From the NCBI RefSeq assembly GCF_004362215.1, contig NZ_SNWR01000001.1, positions 5,624,001 through 5,688,000 of the forward strand: 64,000 nucleotides of DNA, in the 5' to 3' direction. The translations under genes and the position numbers were made by a program. Source of the stretch: Paractinoplanes brasiliensis (GTDB lineage: Bacteria > Actinomycetota > Actinomycetes > Mycobacteriales > Micromonosporaceae). The notes under the pieces were generated by a model, which was not told the DNA's origin, searched no databases, and saw nothing but the letters and a program-made list of their open reading frames with translations. Numbering within the stretch: the first letter of the stretch is position 1; each line of letters opens with the position of its first letter. Shown here piece by piece: positions 35,801 to 44,923 of this stretch.

Positions 35801-37471
35801 GTGGTGCTAGCCGCGGAGAGCGGGCTGCGGCTCGATCTCAACCTTGTCGACTACCTGATCCTGATCCTCTATTTCGCCACCGTCCTGGGGGTGGGCTTCG
35901 CGGCCCGAAGAGCGATCAAGACCAGCGCCGACTTCTTCCTGTCGGGCCGGTCGCTGCCGGCCTGGGTGACTGGCCTGGCGTTCGTCTCGGCCAACCTGGG
36001 CGCCCTCGAGATCCTCGGGATGGCGGCCAACGGCGCCCAGTACGGCCTGCTGACGCTGCACTACTACTGGATCGGCGCGGTGCCGGCCATGGTGTTCCTC
36101 GGCATCGTGATGATGCCGTTCTACTACGGCTCCAAGGTGCGCAGCGTCCCCGAGTTCCTGAAACGGCGTTTCAACAAGCCGACGCACATCTTCAACGCGA
36201 TCAGCTTCGCCGTCGCGCAGGTGCTGATCGCCGGCGTCAACCTGTTCGCGCTGGCGCTGATCCTCGACGCGCTGCTCGGCTGGGAGCTGTGGGTGTCGAT
36301 CGTGGTCGGCGCGGCCATCGTGCTGACCTACATCACGATCGGCGGTCTCTCCTCGGCCATCTACAACGAGGTGCTGCAGTTCTTCGTCATCCTGGCCGGC
36401 CTGATCCCGCTCACGATCGTCGGCCTGGTCAAGGTCGGCGGCATCGACGGCCTGTTCGACGCCGTACGCAGCGGCCCGCTCGGTGACGCCGCCCTGCACA
36501 CGTGGTCGAACACGGGCAGCAGCGCGGACAACCCGCTCGGCGCCACCTGGATCGGCATCCTGTTCGGCCTGGGCTTCGTGCTCTCGTTCGGTTACTGGAC
36601 GACCAACTTCGCCGAGGTGCAGCGTGCGCTCTCGGCCAAGGACATGAACGCGGCCCGGCGTACGCCGATCATCGCGGCCTTCCCGAAGCTGCTGATCCCG
36701 GCCGTCACCGTCATCCCCGGCCTGATCGCCGTCGTGACGGTCAAGGGCCTGGGCGCCGACGAGGGCGACCTCACCTACAACAACGCGATCCCGTTGCTGA
36801 TGCGCGACCTGCTGCCCAACGGTGTGCTCGGCGTCGCCGTCACCGGTCTGCTGGCGTCGTTCATGGCCGGCATGGCCGCCAACGTCAGCGGCTTCAACAC
36901 CGTCTTCACGTACGACATCTGGCAGGCCTACATCAAGAAGGGCCGCAGCGACGAGTACTACCTGCGGGTCGGCCGGTACGCGACCGTCGGCGGTGTCGTC
37001 ATCGGCATCGGCACGGCGTTCATCGCGAGCGGCTACGGCAACATCATGGAGTACATCCAGCAGCTGTTCTCGCTGTTCAACGCGCCCCTGTTCGCCACCT
37101 TCATCGTCGGCATGTTCTGGAAGCGGATGACCCCGTGGGCCGGCTTCTGGTCGCTGGTGCTCGGTTTCCTGGCCTCGCTGGCGCTCTACGTCGCCTACCT
37201 GACCGACGCGATCGCGTTCAACTCGGCGCTGGAGCAGAGCTTCTGGGGCGCCGGTGTGGCCTTCGTGACGGCCGTCATCATCGCTGTCGCGGTCACCTTC
37301 TTCACCCCCTCGAAGCCGGACGACGAGCTGCGCGGTCTCGTGTACGGCCTCGGCGGCACCTCGGACGGCACGGTGATCGTCTCGGGCGAGAAGGTCTGGT
37401 GGCGCAACCCCGTCCTGCTCGGCGCCATCGCTGTCGTGCTCGCCATCGCCCTGTACATCCCGGTCTGGTAA
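35801..37471 (+). CDS. Sodium:solute symporter (SSS family)
   Basis: 556 aa with about 13-14 membrane helices. The N-terminal motif VDYLILILYFATVLGVGFAARR, SADFFLSGRSLPAWVTGLAFVSANLGALEILG, and VLTYITIGGLSSAIYNEVLQFF mark an SSS/SGLT-type transporter. GTG at 35801 follows GAGGTGG. The length and the FGYWTTNFAEVQRALSAKD loop resemble sugar-type SSS carriers (SGLT/vSGLT) rather than proline ones, but the substrate is not certain. A small membrane protein follows 12 bases after its stop. Confidence 0.92.
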   Translation: MVLAAESGLRLDLNLVDYLILILYFATVLGVGFAARRAIKTSADFFLSGRSLPAWVTGLAFVSANLGALEILGMAANGAQYGLLTLHYYWIGAVPAMVFLGIVMMPFYYGSKVRSVPEFLKRRFNKPTHIFNAISFAVAQVLIAGVNLFALALILDALLGWELWVSIVVGAAIVLTYITIGGLSSAIYNEVLQFFVILAGLIPLTIVGLVKVGGIDGLFDAVRSGPLGDAALHTWSNTGSSADNPLGATWIGILFGLGFVLSFGYWTTNFAEVQRALSAKDMNAARRTPIIAAFPKLLIPAVTVIPGLIAVVTVKGLGADEGDLTYNNAIPLLMRDLLPNGVLGVAVTGLLASFMAGMAANVSGFNTVFTYDIWQAYIKKGRSDEYYLRVGRYATVGGVVIGIGTAFIASGYGNIMEYIQQLFSLFNAPLFATFIVGMFWKRMTPWAGFWSLVLGFLASLALYVAYLTDAIAFNSALEQSFWGAGVAFVTAVIIAVAVTFFTPSKPDDELRGLVYGLGGTSDGTVIVSGEKVWWRNPVLLGAIAVVLAIALYIPVW

Positions 37472-37483
37472 GGAGGTCTCACC

Positions 37484-37783
37484 ATGGCGGAGAACAACGA
37501 CCAGGTCGACGAGAAGAGGCTCTCGGCGGCGGCCCGGCTCTTCGACGTACGACGGGTCATCGGTGGCCTGTTCGTCGTCTACGGCGTGATCGTCACGTTG
37601 ATCGGCCTGTTCGACAGCCAGGCCGAGATCGACAAGGCGGAGGGCGTCCGGATCAACCTGTGGATGGGCATCGGCATGCTCGTGCTGGGGCTGCTGTTCC
37701 TCCTGTGGCTGCGGCTCAACCCGCCCAAGCCGCCGGACCCGTCGGACATCACGCCCGAGGACGACCGGCCCGCCGCGCACTGA
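37484..37783 (+). CDS. Small two-helix membrane protein linked to the symporter
   Basis: 99 aa with two membrane helices (about residues 26-43 and 59-76) and acidic/proline-rich ends. AAGGAGG precedes the ATG. Being directly downstream of the symporter gene suggests an accessory or stabilising subunit, comparable in position and size to the small partners of some SSS transporters; this is inference. Family not recognised. Confidence 0.75.
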   Translation: MAENNDQVDEKRLSAAARLFDVRRVIGGLFVVYGVIVTLIGLFDSQAEIDKAEGVRINLWMGIGMLVLGLLFLLWLRLNPPKPPDPSDITPEDDRPAAH

Positions 37784-37871
37784 TGGCCGAGGCGGTGTGA
37801 CCCGGTTGCGTTCGGGTTGCACCGCCTCCGCATCCTTCGCGTCCGGGCGGGCGGCGGCCGATACACCGGGC

Positions 37872-38123
37872 ATGGAAGCCATCGCCCCCATCAGCAACGC
37901 CCGGGCTGGCGGTTACCGCACCGCCGGCTGGCAACAGCAGATCCGTGTCGACTACGTCGTGAACAAGGTCATGCAGACCCACCGGGGTCATCAGGAGGAT
38001 CAGGTCAAGCAGGCCATTCACGACCAGCTCCGCGCCGTCGGCGTGGTGCCCAACGGCCGGCAGATCGCCCAGTACGCGGCGGCGATCTCGGCCCTGCCCC
38101 AGCTCCCGCCCAACAACAGCTAG
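37872..38123 (+). CDS. Small conserved-looking protein of unknown function
   Basis: 83 aa, soluble, with a central Gln/His-rich helical part (WQQQIRVDYVVNKVMQTHRGHQEDQVKQ) and a C-terminal helix ending QLPPNNS. No domain recognised. GATACA at 37858-37863 would act as a -10 element about nine bases before the ATG, pointing to a leaderless message. The in-frame GTG at 37797 would add 25 Arg/Ser-rich residues and is less likely. Converges on the sugar dehydrogenase gene with a 4-base gap. Confidence 0.55.
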   Translation: MEAIAPISNARAGGYRTAGWQQQIRVDYVVNKVMQTHRGHQEDQVKQAIHDQLRAVGVVPNGRQIAQYAAAISALPQLPPNNS

Positions 38124-38127
38124 CCGG

Positions 38128-39240
38128 TCAGCCGGCCCGGAATCGCAGGATCTTGTCGTCGTCGTTGCGGGGATCGCCTCGGCCGTCCCGGTTCGAGGTG
38201 GTCACCCACAACGCGCCGTCCGGGGCCACGGCGACCGTACGCAACCGGCCCAGCTCGCCGACGAGTTCCGCCTTCGGCTTCCCGCCGTCAAGCGGGACCG
38301 TCCACAGCCGCTCGCCGCGCAGCCCGGCCACGTAGAGCGTGTTGCCGGCCACGGCCGCGCCCGACGGTGACGCCTCGTCGGTGCTCCACTGCACGATCGG
38401 GTCGACGTAGCCGGCCCTGCCCTCCTTGCCCTCGACCTCGGGCCAGCCGTAGTTCTTGCCGGGCTGGATGACGTTGACCTCGTCCCACGTGTTCTGGCCG
38501 AACTCGATGCCGTACATCTTCTTGTCCGGACCCCAGGCCAGCCCCTGCACGTTGCGGTGCCCCAGCGACCACACCGGCGAACCCGGGAACGGGTTGCCCG
38601 GCGCCGGTTTGCCGTCCCGGGTGATCCGCAGGATCTTGCCGTTGACGTTGTCGCGGTCCTGCGAGGCGCTGCCGTTGCCGGCGTCGCCTGTGCCCACGTA
38701 CAGGAAATTGTCGGGGCCGAAGGCGAGCCGCCCGCCGTTGTGGATGCGAGCCTTGTCGATCCCCTTGAAGATCACCTGGGGCTTGCCGCCGGCGAGCGTG
38801 AACCGGATGATCCGGTTGTCGCCGCCCGCGGTGAAGTACGCGTAGACGAACTTGTTCCGCTCGTAGTCCGGGTCGACCGCGAGGCCGAGCAGCCCGCCTT
38901 CGCCGCCCGCGTCCACACCCTCGACGGTGTGCACCCGCTTCGGACTGCCGCCGCCGGCCGGGACCTGCCGGATGTCGCCGCGATCGCGCTCGCTGACCAG
39001 CGCCGACCCGTCGGGCAGGAAAGCGACGCCCCACGGCACCTCCAGTCCCGCCACGATGATCTGCCCCTTGCCGAGCCGCGGCGTTTTCGGACCGGCCTGG
39101 CTGGGGGTCGCAGGCCGGGCCGACGGCTCCGGGGGGAAGGTCGCGCCGCTGGGGGCCGAGGCCTCCCCGTCGGAGCAGGCGACCAGCACGAAGGCCAGGG
39201 CCGAGGCGAGGACGAGACGGATCCGGGCGGCGGAATTCAT
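38128..39240 (-). CDS. PQQ-type glucose/sorbosone dehydrogenase lipoprotein
   Basis: 370 aa six-bladed beta-propeller of the soluble aldose sugar dehydrogenase/YliI family. Lipobox LVAC near residue 22 marks a lipoprotein; a Pro/Ala/Ser linker follows. Propeller markers: VPWGVAFLPDG, GLLGLAVDPDY, RIHNGGRLAFGPDNFLYVGTGDAG, SLGHRNVQGLAWGPD and GKNYGWPEV. These enzymes oxidise aldoses with PQQ outside the cell. No PQQ synthesis genes lie in the window. Confidence 0.88.
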   Translation of the reverse strand: MNSAARIRLVLASALAFVLVACSDGEASAPSGATFPPEPSARPATPSQAGPKTPRLGKGQIIVAGLEVPWGVAFLPDGSALVSERDRGDIRQVPAGGGSPKRVHTVEGVDAGGEGGLLGLAVDPDYERNKFVYAYFTAGGDNRIIRFTLAGGKPQVIFKGIDKARIHNGGRLAFGPDNFLYVGTGDAGNGSASQDRDNVNGKILRITRDGKPAPGNPFPGSPVWSLGHRNVQGLAWGPDKKMYGIEFGQNTWDEVNVIQPGKNYGWPEVEGKEGRAGYVDPIVQWSTDEASPSGAAVAGNTLYVAGLRGERLWTVPLDGGKPKAELVGELGRLRTVAVAPDGALWVTTSNRDGRGDPRNDDDKILRFRAG

Positions 39241-39355
39241 CGCTCCACCGTGCCACGGCCCGGCGAACTTTCCCCGGTTTGCCGCACCGATGATCTTGGT
39301 TCGTTCCAAGATGGGGCCGTGCGGCGCCTCGGCCGTGCAGGGCGGAGGAAAGCGC

Positions 39356-40834
39356 GTGCGAGTTCCGACGCGACCCGTCCGGGCCGCTGTCCTCACGGTG
39401 ATCATCCTGCTGGCGTACGGGCTCATGCCGCCCGCGCGGGCGGCAGCGGCCGCGATCACATGGGCCGAGTGCCCGGAGGACGCCGAGGTGCAGTGCGGCG
39501 AGCTCACGGTGCCGGCCGACTGGGCCGAGCCGGCCGGCCCGCGGATCACCCTCACCATCGCCCGCCGCAAGGCGACCGAACCCGCCCGGCGGATCGGCGC
39601 GCTGCTGGTGAACCCGGGCGGGCCGGGCGGCTCGGCGGTCGACTTCACGTTCGGCGCGCCCGGCTTCTTCGGCGCGGAGCTGCGTAAACGGTTCGACATC
39701 GTGGGCGTGGACCCGCGCGGGGTGGGTCGCAGCTCGCCGGTGCTCTGCTCCCGCGACCTGGTCGACGCCAAGCCGTCCCCGCTCGTCGAGACCGAGCAGC
39801 AGTACGCCGCGATGGTCGCCTGGAACCGCAAACTCGCCGCCGACTGCGCGTCGCGGACGGGCGCCCACTTCGGGCACGTCGACACCGGCAGCGTGGTCCG
39901 CGACTTCGACGCCGTACGGACCGCCCTGGGCGAAAAGAAGATCAACTTCTACGGCGCCTCGTACGGCACCCTGATCGGGCTGCAGTACGCCCAGCGCTAC
40001 CCCTCCCGGCTGCGCGGGCTGGTGCTCGACAGCGTGATGGACCACAGCGCCGACCTCGACACGTTCCTCACCCGCGAGACCGACGCCGCCCAGGACGCGT
40101 TCGACGAGTTCGTGAAGTGGTGCGCCCGCGACAAGCGCTGCGTGCTGCGGGGCCAGGACCTCCTGAAGCTCTGGGCCTCCGCAATGGCCAAGGCGCGCGC
40201 GGGTCAACTGCGCAACCCGTACGACCCGTCACTCAAGCTCGGCCTCTCCGACCTGCTGACGGCGGCGTTCACGGCCCTGTACGAGCCGCAGTGGTACTCG
40301 TTCGCCTACTACCTGCGTGACGCCGTCGCCTCCGCGGCAGCCCCGAAAGGACGCCGCGCCGCCGCGCCGGCGGTGGACCTGATCGACTACAGCTTCTCGC
40401 CGGTCATCTGCGAGGACTGGAACCTGCGGGTCAGCGGCTTCCCCGCCCTGCGCGCACGGATGCGGTCCCTCGCCGTACGCGCTCCGCAGATGCTGGTCTC
40501 CCCGCTCGCGCTCAGCGCCATGACCGGCTGCCTGGGCTGGCCGTCGGCGCCCAGCAATCCGCAGGCCCCGATCACCCCGCCGCCCGGCCTCGGCCCCGTC
40601 CTGCTCGTCAACTCGCGGTACGACCCGGCCACGGCGTACGCCTGGGCGCGCAACGTAGCGGTCCAGCTCGGCAGTCCGACGAGTCTGCTCACGTACGACG
40701 GCTGGGGTCACGTCGCCTACAACAAGAGCCCTTGCGTCTCAGGGGTGGTCGACCGCTACCTGTTGCGGCTGCGCCCGGCCGGCCCCGGCGCGCACTGCCC
40801 CCCGGTCGACCCCGAGCCGTTCGGCGTGGGCTGA
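39356..40834 (+). CDS. Secreted TAP-like alpha/beta-hydrolase peptidase
   Basis: 492 aa. Signal peptide (residues 1-32, ending near ARAAAAAI) and an alpha/beta-hydrolase fold related to the tripeptidyl aminopeptidases of Streptomyces (SlpD/Tap). Motifs: NPGGPGGSA (oxyanion hole), GASYGT with the catalytic Ser, NSRYDPATAYAWA with the acid and GWGHVAYN with the His. GGAGGAA lies 6 bases before the GTG. It would release short peptides or act on peptide esters outside the cell. Confidence 0.9.
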   Translation: MRVPTRPVRAAVLTVIILLAYGLMPPARAAAAAITWAECPEDAEVQCGELTVPADWAEPAGPRITLTIARRKATEPARRIGALLVNPGGPGGSAVDFTFGAPGFFGAELRKRFDIVGVDPRGVGRSSPVLCSRDLVDAKPSPLVETEQQYAAMVAWNRKLAADCASRTGAHFGHVDTGSVVRDFDAVRTALGEKKINFYGASYGTLIGLQYAQRYPSRLRGLVLDSVMDHSADLDTFLTRETDAAQDAFDEFVKWCARDKRCVLRGQDLLKLWASAMAKARAGQLRNPYDPSLKLGLSDLLTAAFTALYEPQWYSFAYYLRDAVASAAAPKGRRAAAPAVDLIDYSFSPVICEDWNLRVSGFPALRARMRSLAVRAPQMLVSPLALSAMTGCLGWPSAPSNPQAPITPPPGLGPVLLVNSRYDPATAYAWARNVAVQLGSPTSLLTYDGWGHVAYNKSPCVSGVVDRYLLRLRPAGPGAHCPPVDPEPFGVG

Positions 40835-40908
40835 GCGCGGTAACCGGTGTCCGCCGTCGTGCATGGGTGGCCCGCGTCACCATCATGTCTCCCGAACGGC
40901 GGAGTATC

Positions 40909-40927
40909 GTTAGCTAGGCTAACTAGA
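40909..40927. promoter_or_regulatory. Candidate DtxR/IdeR-type iron box
   Basis: GTTAGC-TAG-GCTAAC (40909-40923) is a perfect 6-bp inverted repeat. Aligned to the 19-bp DtxR/IdeR consensus (TTAGGTTAGGCTAACCTAA), 12 of 19 positions agree, including the whole core TAGGCTAAC. It sits 23-41 bases before the TTG of the ABC exporter gene. This suggests iron-dependent repression; it has not been tested. Confidence 0.5.
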
Positions 40928-40949
40928 TCGCCTGGTTCAGGAGGCGCCT

Positions 40950-42719
40950 TTGTCCCGCCGCGCACCCCGGGCGTCCATCGACCCCGACGTACGCCTGGGC
41001 TGGTTGCGCCGGGCGCTGCCGCTGGTCAAGGCCCACCGCGTCCTGCTGATCACGTCGCTCACGCTGTCGTTCGCCGGCCTGATCGTGCAGGTGCAGATCC
41101 CCAACCTCGTACGGATCGGCATCGACGAGGCCATCGTCGACAAGACCGCGCAGCTCGGCACGTACGTGTGGTGGATCGTCGGGCTCGCCCTGCTCCAGGG
41201 CCTGATCAACTTTCTGGCCCGGCTCTATCTGCTGCGGACGGCGTACGAGCTCGAGTACGACCTGCGCAACATCGTCTACTCCCACCTGGCCCGCCTGCCG
41301 TTCGGCTTCTACGACCGGGTGCAGACCGGCGAGCTGATGTCGCGCTCCGGCTCCGACATCCGGGCCGTGCAGATGTACCTGTCGTTCGGGCCGTCGATCC
41401 TCGTGCAGTGCCTGATCGCCGTGGTCGCGTTCGGGCTGATGCTCTCGATCAACGTGCCGCTGGCGATCGTCGCCATGATCACCATGCCGGTCATCGGGCT
41501 GCTCGGCGTCAGCATGCGCAAGGCGATCTTCCCGGTGTCGTGGATGATCCAGGCCCGGCTCGCCCACCTGGCCACCGTCGTCGACGAGAACATCCAGGGC
41601 GTACGCATCGTCAAGGCGTTCGCGGCCGAGGGGCGTCAGCTGCGGCAGCTGGCCGAGAGCGCCGACCGCATCCGCTGGGCGTACCTGCAGGACGCGCGGA
41701 TCCGCAGCCGCTGGAACCCGCTGCTCGACAACCTGCCCCGCCTCGGGCTGGCGCTGGTGCTGATGGTCGGCGGCTACATGGTGATCGAGGGCAGCACCAC
41801 CGTGGGCACGATCGTCGCCTTCAACTCGTACGTGCTCATGCTGCAGCCGCCGTTCCGCCTGCTCGGCATGATGATCATGATGGGGCAGCGGGCCTCGGCG
41901 TCCGCGCGCCGGATCTACGACATCCTCGACACCCCGAGCGACGTCGTCGACGGACCCGACCCGCTCGACGTGCCGCTGCGCGGCGACATCGCGTTCACCG
42001 ACGTGCGGTTCGCGTACCCGAACGGCACTGTCGCGCTGGACGGGGTGACCCTGCGCGTCCGTCCGGGGGAGACGGTGGCGGTGGTCGGCGGCACCGGGTC
42101 CGGCAAGTCGACGCTGGGGCGGTTGCTGGCCCGCTTCTACGACGTCACCGGCGGGCGGGTCACCCTCGACGGGCACGACGTGCGCACACTGGCCCTGAGC
42201 TCGTTGCGGCAACAGGTGGGCATCGTGCCCGACGAGCCGTTCCTCTTCTCGATGTCCATTCACGACAACATCGCGTACGGGAAACCGGACGCCACCCGTG
42301 TGGAAGTCGCCGCCGCCGCGGTCGCCGCCGGGGCCGACGAGTTCATCCGCGAGCTGCCCGACGGCTACGACACCGTGGTGGGGGAGCGCGGCTACACGCT
42401 CAGCGGCGGTCAGCGGCAGCGGGTCGCGATCGCGCGGGCGCTGCTGGTCAACCCGCCGGTGCTGGTGCTCGACGACGCCACCAGCGCCATCGACGTCACC
42501 GTGGAGCAACGCATCCACACGTCGCTGCGTGAGCAGATGCGCGGCCGCACCACGCTGATCGTGGCCCACCGGCTGTCCACGATCGGGCTGGCCGACCGGG
42601 TCGTGCTGATGGAGGCGGGCCGGGTGATCGCCGACGGCACACACGCCTCGCTGCTCGAGTCGGAACCCCGGTACGCGCAGGTGCTCGCCGCGTCCACGTC
42701 TTTGGAGGCACCCGCATGA
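40950..42719 (+). CDS. Heterodimeric ABC exporter subunit A (degenerate site)
   Basis: 589 aa with six membrane helices (residues 30-310) and a nucleotide-binding domain. Walker A GGTGSGKST (380-388) and signature LSGGQ (484-488) are normal, but the glutamate after Walker B is Asp509 (LVLDDATSAID) and the Q-loop Gln is Asp428 (VPDEPFLF). These changes mark the degenerate ATP site of heterodimeric exporters. TTG start follows AGGAGG. The stop overlaps the ATG of the next gene (ATGA). It may export a peptide, lipid or drug, or import a siderophore as IrtAB does. Confidence 0.93.
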   Translation: MSRRAPRASIDPDVRLGWLRRALPLVKAHRVLLITSLTLSFAGLIVQVQIPNLVRIGIDEAIVDKTAQLGTYVWWIVGLALLQGLINFLARLYLLRTAYELEYDLRNIVYSHLARLPFGFYDRVQTGELMSRSGSDIRAVQMYLSFGPSILVQCLIAVVAFGLMLSINVPLAIVAMITMPVIGLLGVSMRKAIFPVSWMIQARLAHLATVVDENIQGVRIVKAFAAEGRQLRQLAESADRIRWAYLQDARIRSRWNPLLDNLPRLGLALVLMVGGYMVIEGSTTVGTIVAFNSYVLMLQPPFRLLGMMIMMGQRASASARRIYDILDTPSDVVDGPDPLDVPLRGDIAFTDVRFAYPNGTVALDGVTLRVRPGETVAVVGGTGSGKSTLGRLLARFYDVTGGRVTLDGHDVRTLALSSLRQQVGIVPDEPFLFSMSIHDNIAYGKPDATRVEVAAAAVAAGADEFIRELPDGYDTVVGERGYTLSGGQRQRVAIARALLVNPPVLVLDDATSAIDVTVEQRIHTSLREQMRGRTTLIVAHRLSTIGLADRVVLMEAGRVIADGTHASLLESEPRYAQVLAASTSLEAPA

Positions 42720-44635
42720 GCATGTACGGAGGCGGGTTCGGCGGCTTCAACGCCGGCGGCCGGCCCACGGTCGGCGCGGCTGGGCGCAAGGGCAACGGGC
42801 TGCCGTTCGCGGGCATCCCCGACGACCTGCGCGAGGGTGTCGCCGCACTGGAGGCCCGCGAGCCGTCGCACGGTGACCCGGGAGTCTCTTTCGACCCGGT
42901 CGCCGATTCCGGTACGCGGGTCTCCCTCGGGCGCCTCCTGATCGGCCGGCCGGGGTTGTTGCTCGCGGCCTCGCTGGCGATCCTCGTCGAGACGTCGCTG
43001 CTGCAGGCCGGCCCCTACCTCGTCCAGGTCGGCATCGACCACGGCATCGCGGCCGGCAACCTGCGCGTCCTCATGGTGATCACCGCCTGCTTCGTCGCCG
43101 CCGTGCTGCTGACCGGCGTCGCCACCGCCGTGCGCATGCGCCAGAGCGGCCGGCTCGCCGCGGCTGCCACCCGTGACCTGCGCGTCCGCATCTTCGCCCA
43201 CCTGCAGCGGATGTCGCTCGACTACTACACGCGCGAGAAGGCCGGGGTCACCATGACCCGGATGACCTCCGACGTGGAGTCGTTGCAGAGCCTGCTGCAG
43301 GACGGTTTCGCCCAGTTCGGAATTCAGGCCCTGACCATGGTCGTCGTCACCGGGCTGCTGTTCCACTACAACGCCTACCTGGCGATGATCACGCTGCTGC
43401 TGGTCGTGCCGCCGCTGACGGTCGCGTCGCTGTGGTTCCGGCACGCGGCCGACCGTGGCTACAACCGTCAGCGCGACGCCATCGCGGCCATGTTCGCCGA
43501 CCTGTCCGAGAGCCTCAACGGCGTACGGGTGGTCACCGCCCACAACCGGCAGGAGCGCAACGTGATCGCCCACCGTGAGGTGGTGGGCCGGTATCGCGAC
43601 GCCAACGACTGGACCGGCAGGATCAACGCCATCTACGGCCCCGGCACGTCGGTGATCGGCCTGATCGCGATGGCGGTGCTGCTGCTCGTCGGCGGCCGGA
43701 TGGTGCTGCGCGGCTCGCTGTCCATCGGCGAGCTGACCGCGTTCGTCCTCTACATCAACTCGTTCTTCCAGCCGGTGCAGCAGCTGGTGCAGCTCTACAC
43801 CCAGTACCAGCAGGGCAAGGCGGCGATCGGCAAGATCCGGGGGCTGCTGTCGTCCTCGCCGTCCGTCCGGTCCTCTGCTTCCGCCGCGGTTCTTCCCCCC
43901 GTACGGGGTCACATCGTCTTCGAGAATGTGACATTCGGCTATTCGCCTGGTGTGCCCGTGTTGTCCGGCGTGGATCTGGACATCTCGCCGGGTGAGACGG
44001 TCGCGTGTGTCGGGCCGACCGGGGCCGGGAAGTCCACGCTGGCCAAGCTGGTGACCCGCTTCTACGACCCCACCGAGGGCCGCATCCTGATCGACGGGCA
44101 CGACCTGCGCGACGTCACCCTGGAATCGCTGCGCACCCAGATCGGGGTCGTGCCGCAGGAACCTTTCCTGTTCGCCGGCACGCTGCGCGACAACATCGCC
44201 TTCGCCCGCCCGTCCGCCACCGACGACGAGGTGTGGGCCGCCGTCGACGCCGTCGGGTTGCGTTCACTGGTGGAACGCTCCCCGGAAGGCCTCGACACGC
44301 CCCTGCACGAGCGTGGCCAGTCGGTGTCGTCCGGGGAGCGGCAACTGCTGGCGCTGGCGCGGGCCTTCCTCGCCTCCCCGCGTGTGGTCGTGCTGGACGA
44401 GGCCACGTCGAGCCTTGATCTGCGCTCGGAACTGCGGGTCGAGGCCGCCTTGGACGCGCTGCTCGAAGGCCGTACGGCCATCCTGGTCGCACACCGCCTC
44501 TCGACAGCCATGCGAGCCGACCGCATCATCGTGGTCGACAACCACCACATCGTCGAATCCGGAACCCACGAAGAGCTCCTGGAAGCCGGCGGCCAATACG
44601 CCACCATGTTCGAAACGTGGGCAGCCCACTCCTGA
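42716..44635 (+). CDS. Heterodimeric ABC exporter subunit B (catalytic site)
   Basis: 639 aa. An N-terminal extension of about 75 residues, starting with a Gly-rich segment (MSMYGGGFGGFNAGG), precedes six helices and the nucleotide-binding domain. Walker A GPTGAGKST, Q-loop VPQEPFLF and Walker B VVVLDEATSSLD with the catalytic Glu are intact, but the signature reads VSSGERQ. With subunit A this gives one complete site (Walker motifs of B with signature LSGGQ of A) and one degenerate site, as in TmrAB and TM287/288. Confidence 0.93.
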   Translation: MSMYGGGFGGFNAGGRPTVGAAGRKGNGLPFAGIPDDLREGVAALEAREPSHGDPGVSFDPVADSGTRVSLGRLLIGRPGLLLAASLAILVETSLLQAGPYLVQVGIDHGIAAGNLRVLMVITACFVAAVLLTGVATAVRMRQSGRLAAAATRDLRVRIFAHLQRMSLDYYTREKAGVTMTRMTSDVESLQSLLQDGFAQFGIQALTMVVVTGLLFHYNAYLAMITLLLVVPPLTVASLWFRHAADRGYNRQRDAIAAMFADLSESLNGVRVVTAHNRQERNVIAHREVVGRYRDANDWTGRINAIYGPGTSVIGLIAMAVLLLVGGRMVLRGSLSIGELTAFVLYINSFFQPVQQLVQLYTQYQQGKAAIGKIRGLLSSSPSVRSSASAAVLPPVRGHIVFENVTFGYSPGVPVLSGVDLDISPGETVACVGPTGAGKSTLAKLVTRFYDPTEGRILIDGHDLRDVTLESLRTQIGVVPQEPFLFAGTLRDNIAFARPSATDDEVWAAVDAVGLRSLVERSPEGLDTPLHERGQSVSSGERQLLALARAFLASPRVVVLDEATSSLDLRSELRVEAALDALLEGRTAILVAHRLSTAMRADRIIVVDNHHIVESGTHEELLEAGGQYATMFETWAAHS

Positions 44636-44640
44636 GCCTG

Positions 44641-44665
44641 GCTTCGCCCAGCGCTGTCGCGAAGC
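44641..44665 (+). terminator. Weak hairpin after the ABC exporter genes
   Basis: GCTTCGC (44641-44647) pairs with GCGAAGC (44659-44665), a 7-bp stem with an 11-base loop, six bases after the subunit B stop. No T-run follows, so it may be a weak terminator. Confidence 0.4.
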
Positions 44666-44923
44666 GCGGCACCCGGCCCCGGGCGAACTCACTGCGGTGA
44701 TGTTCGCCTCTGGGCGGCACAATCCCGACGGATCTGGTAGGCAGAGATAGACAAGCGACACTGCCCGTCATCCACAATGAACCCCGCCACGCCCGCGCCT
44801 GTGGACAAGCCGGTTGCCCGGCTTGACAACGGCGTAAGTTCAATCCCCAGCTCCCCGAGGCGGGTGGGGGGTTGGGATGGCCCTACCCGACAAGGTTTAT
44901 TGTCGAGACTCTTCGGAGGATCA

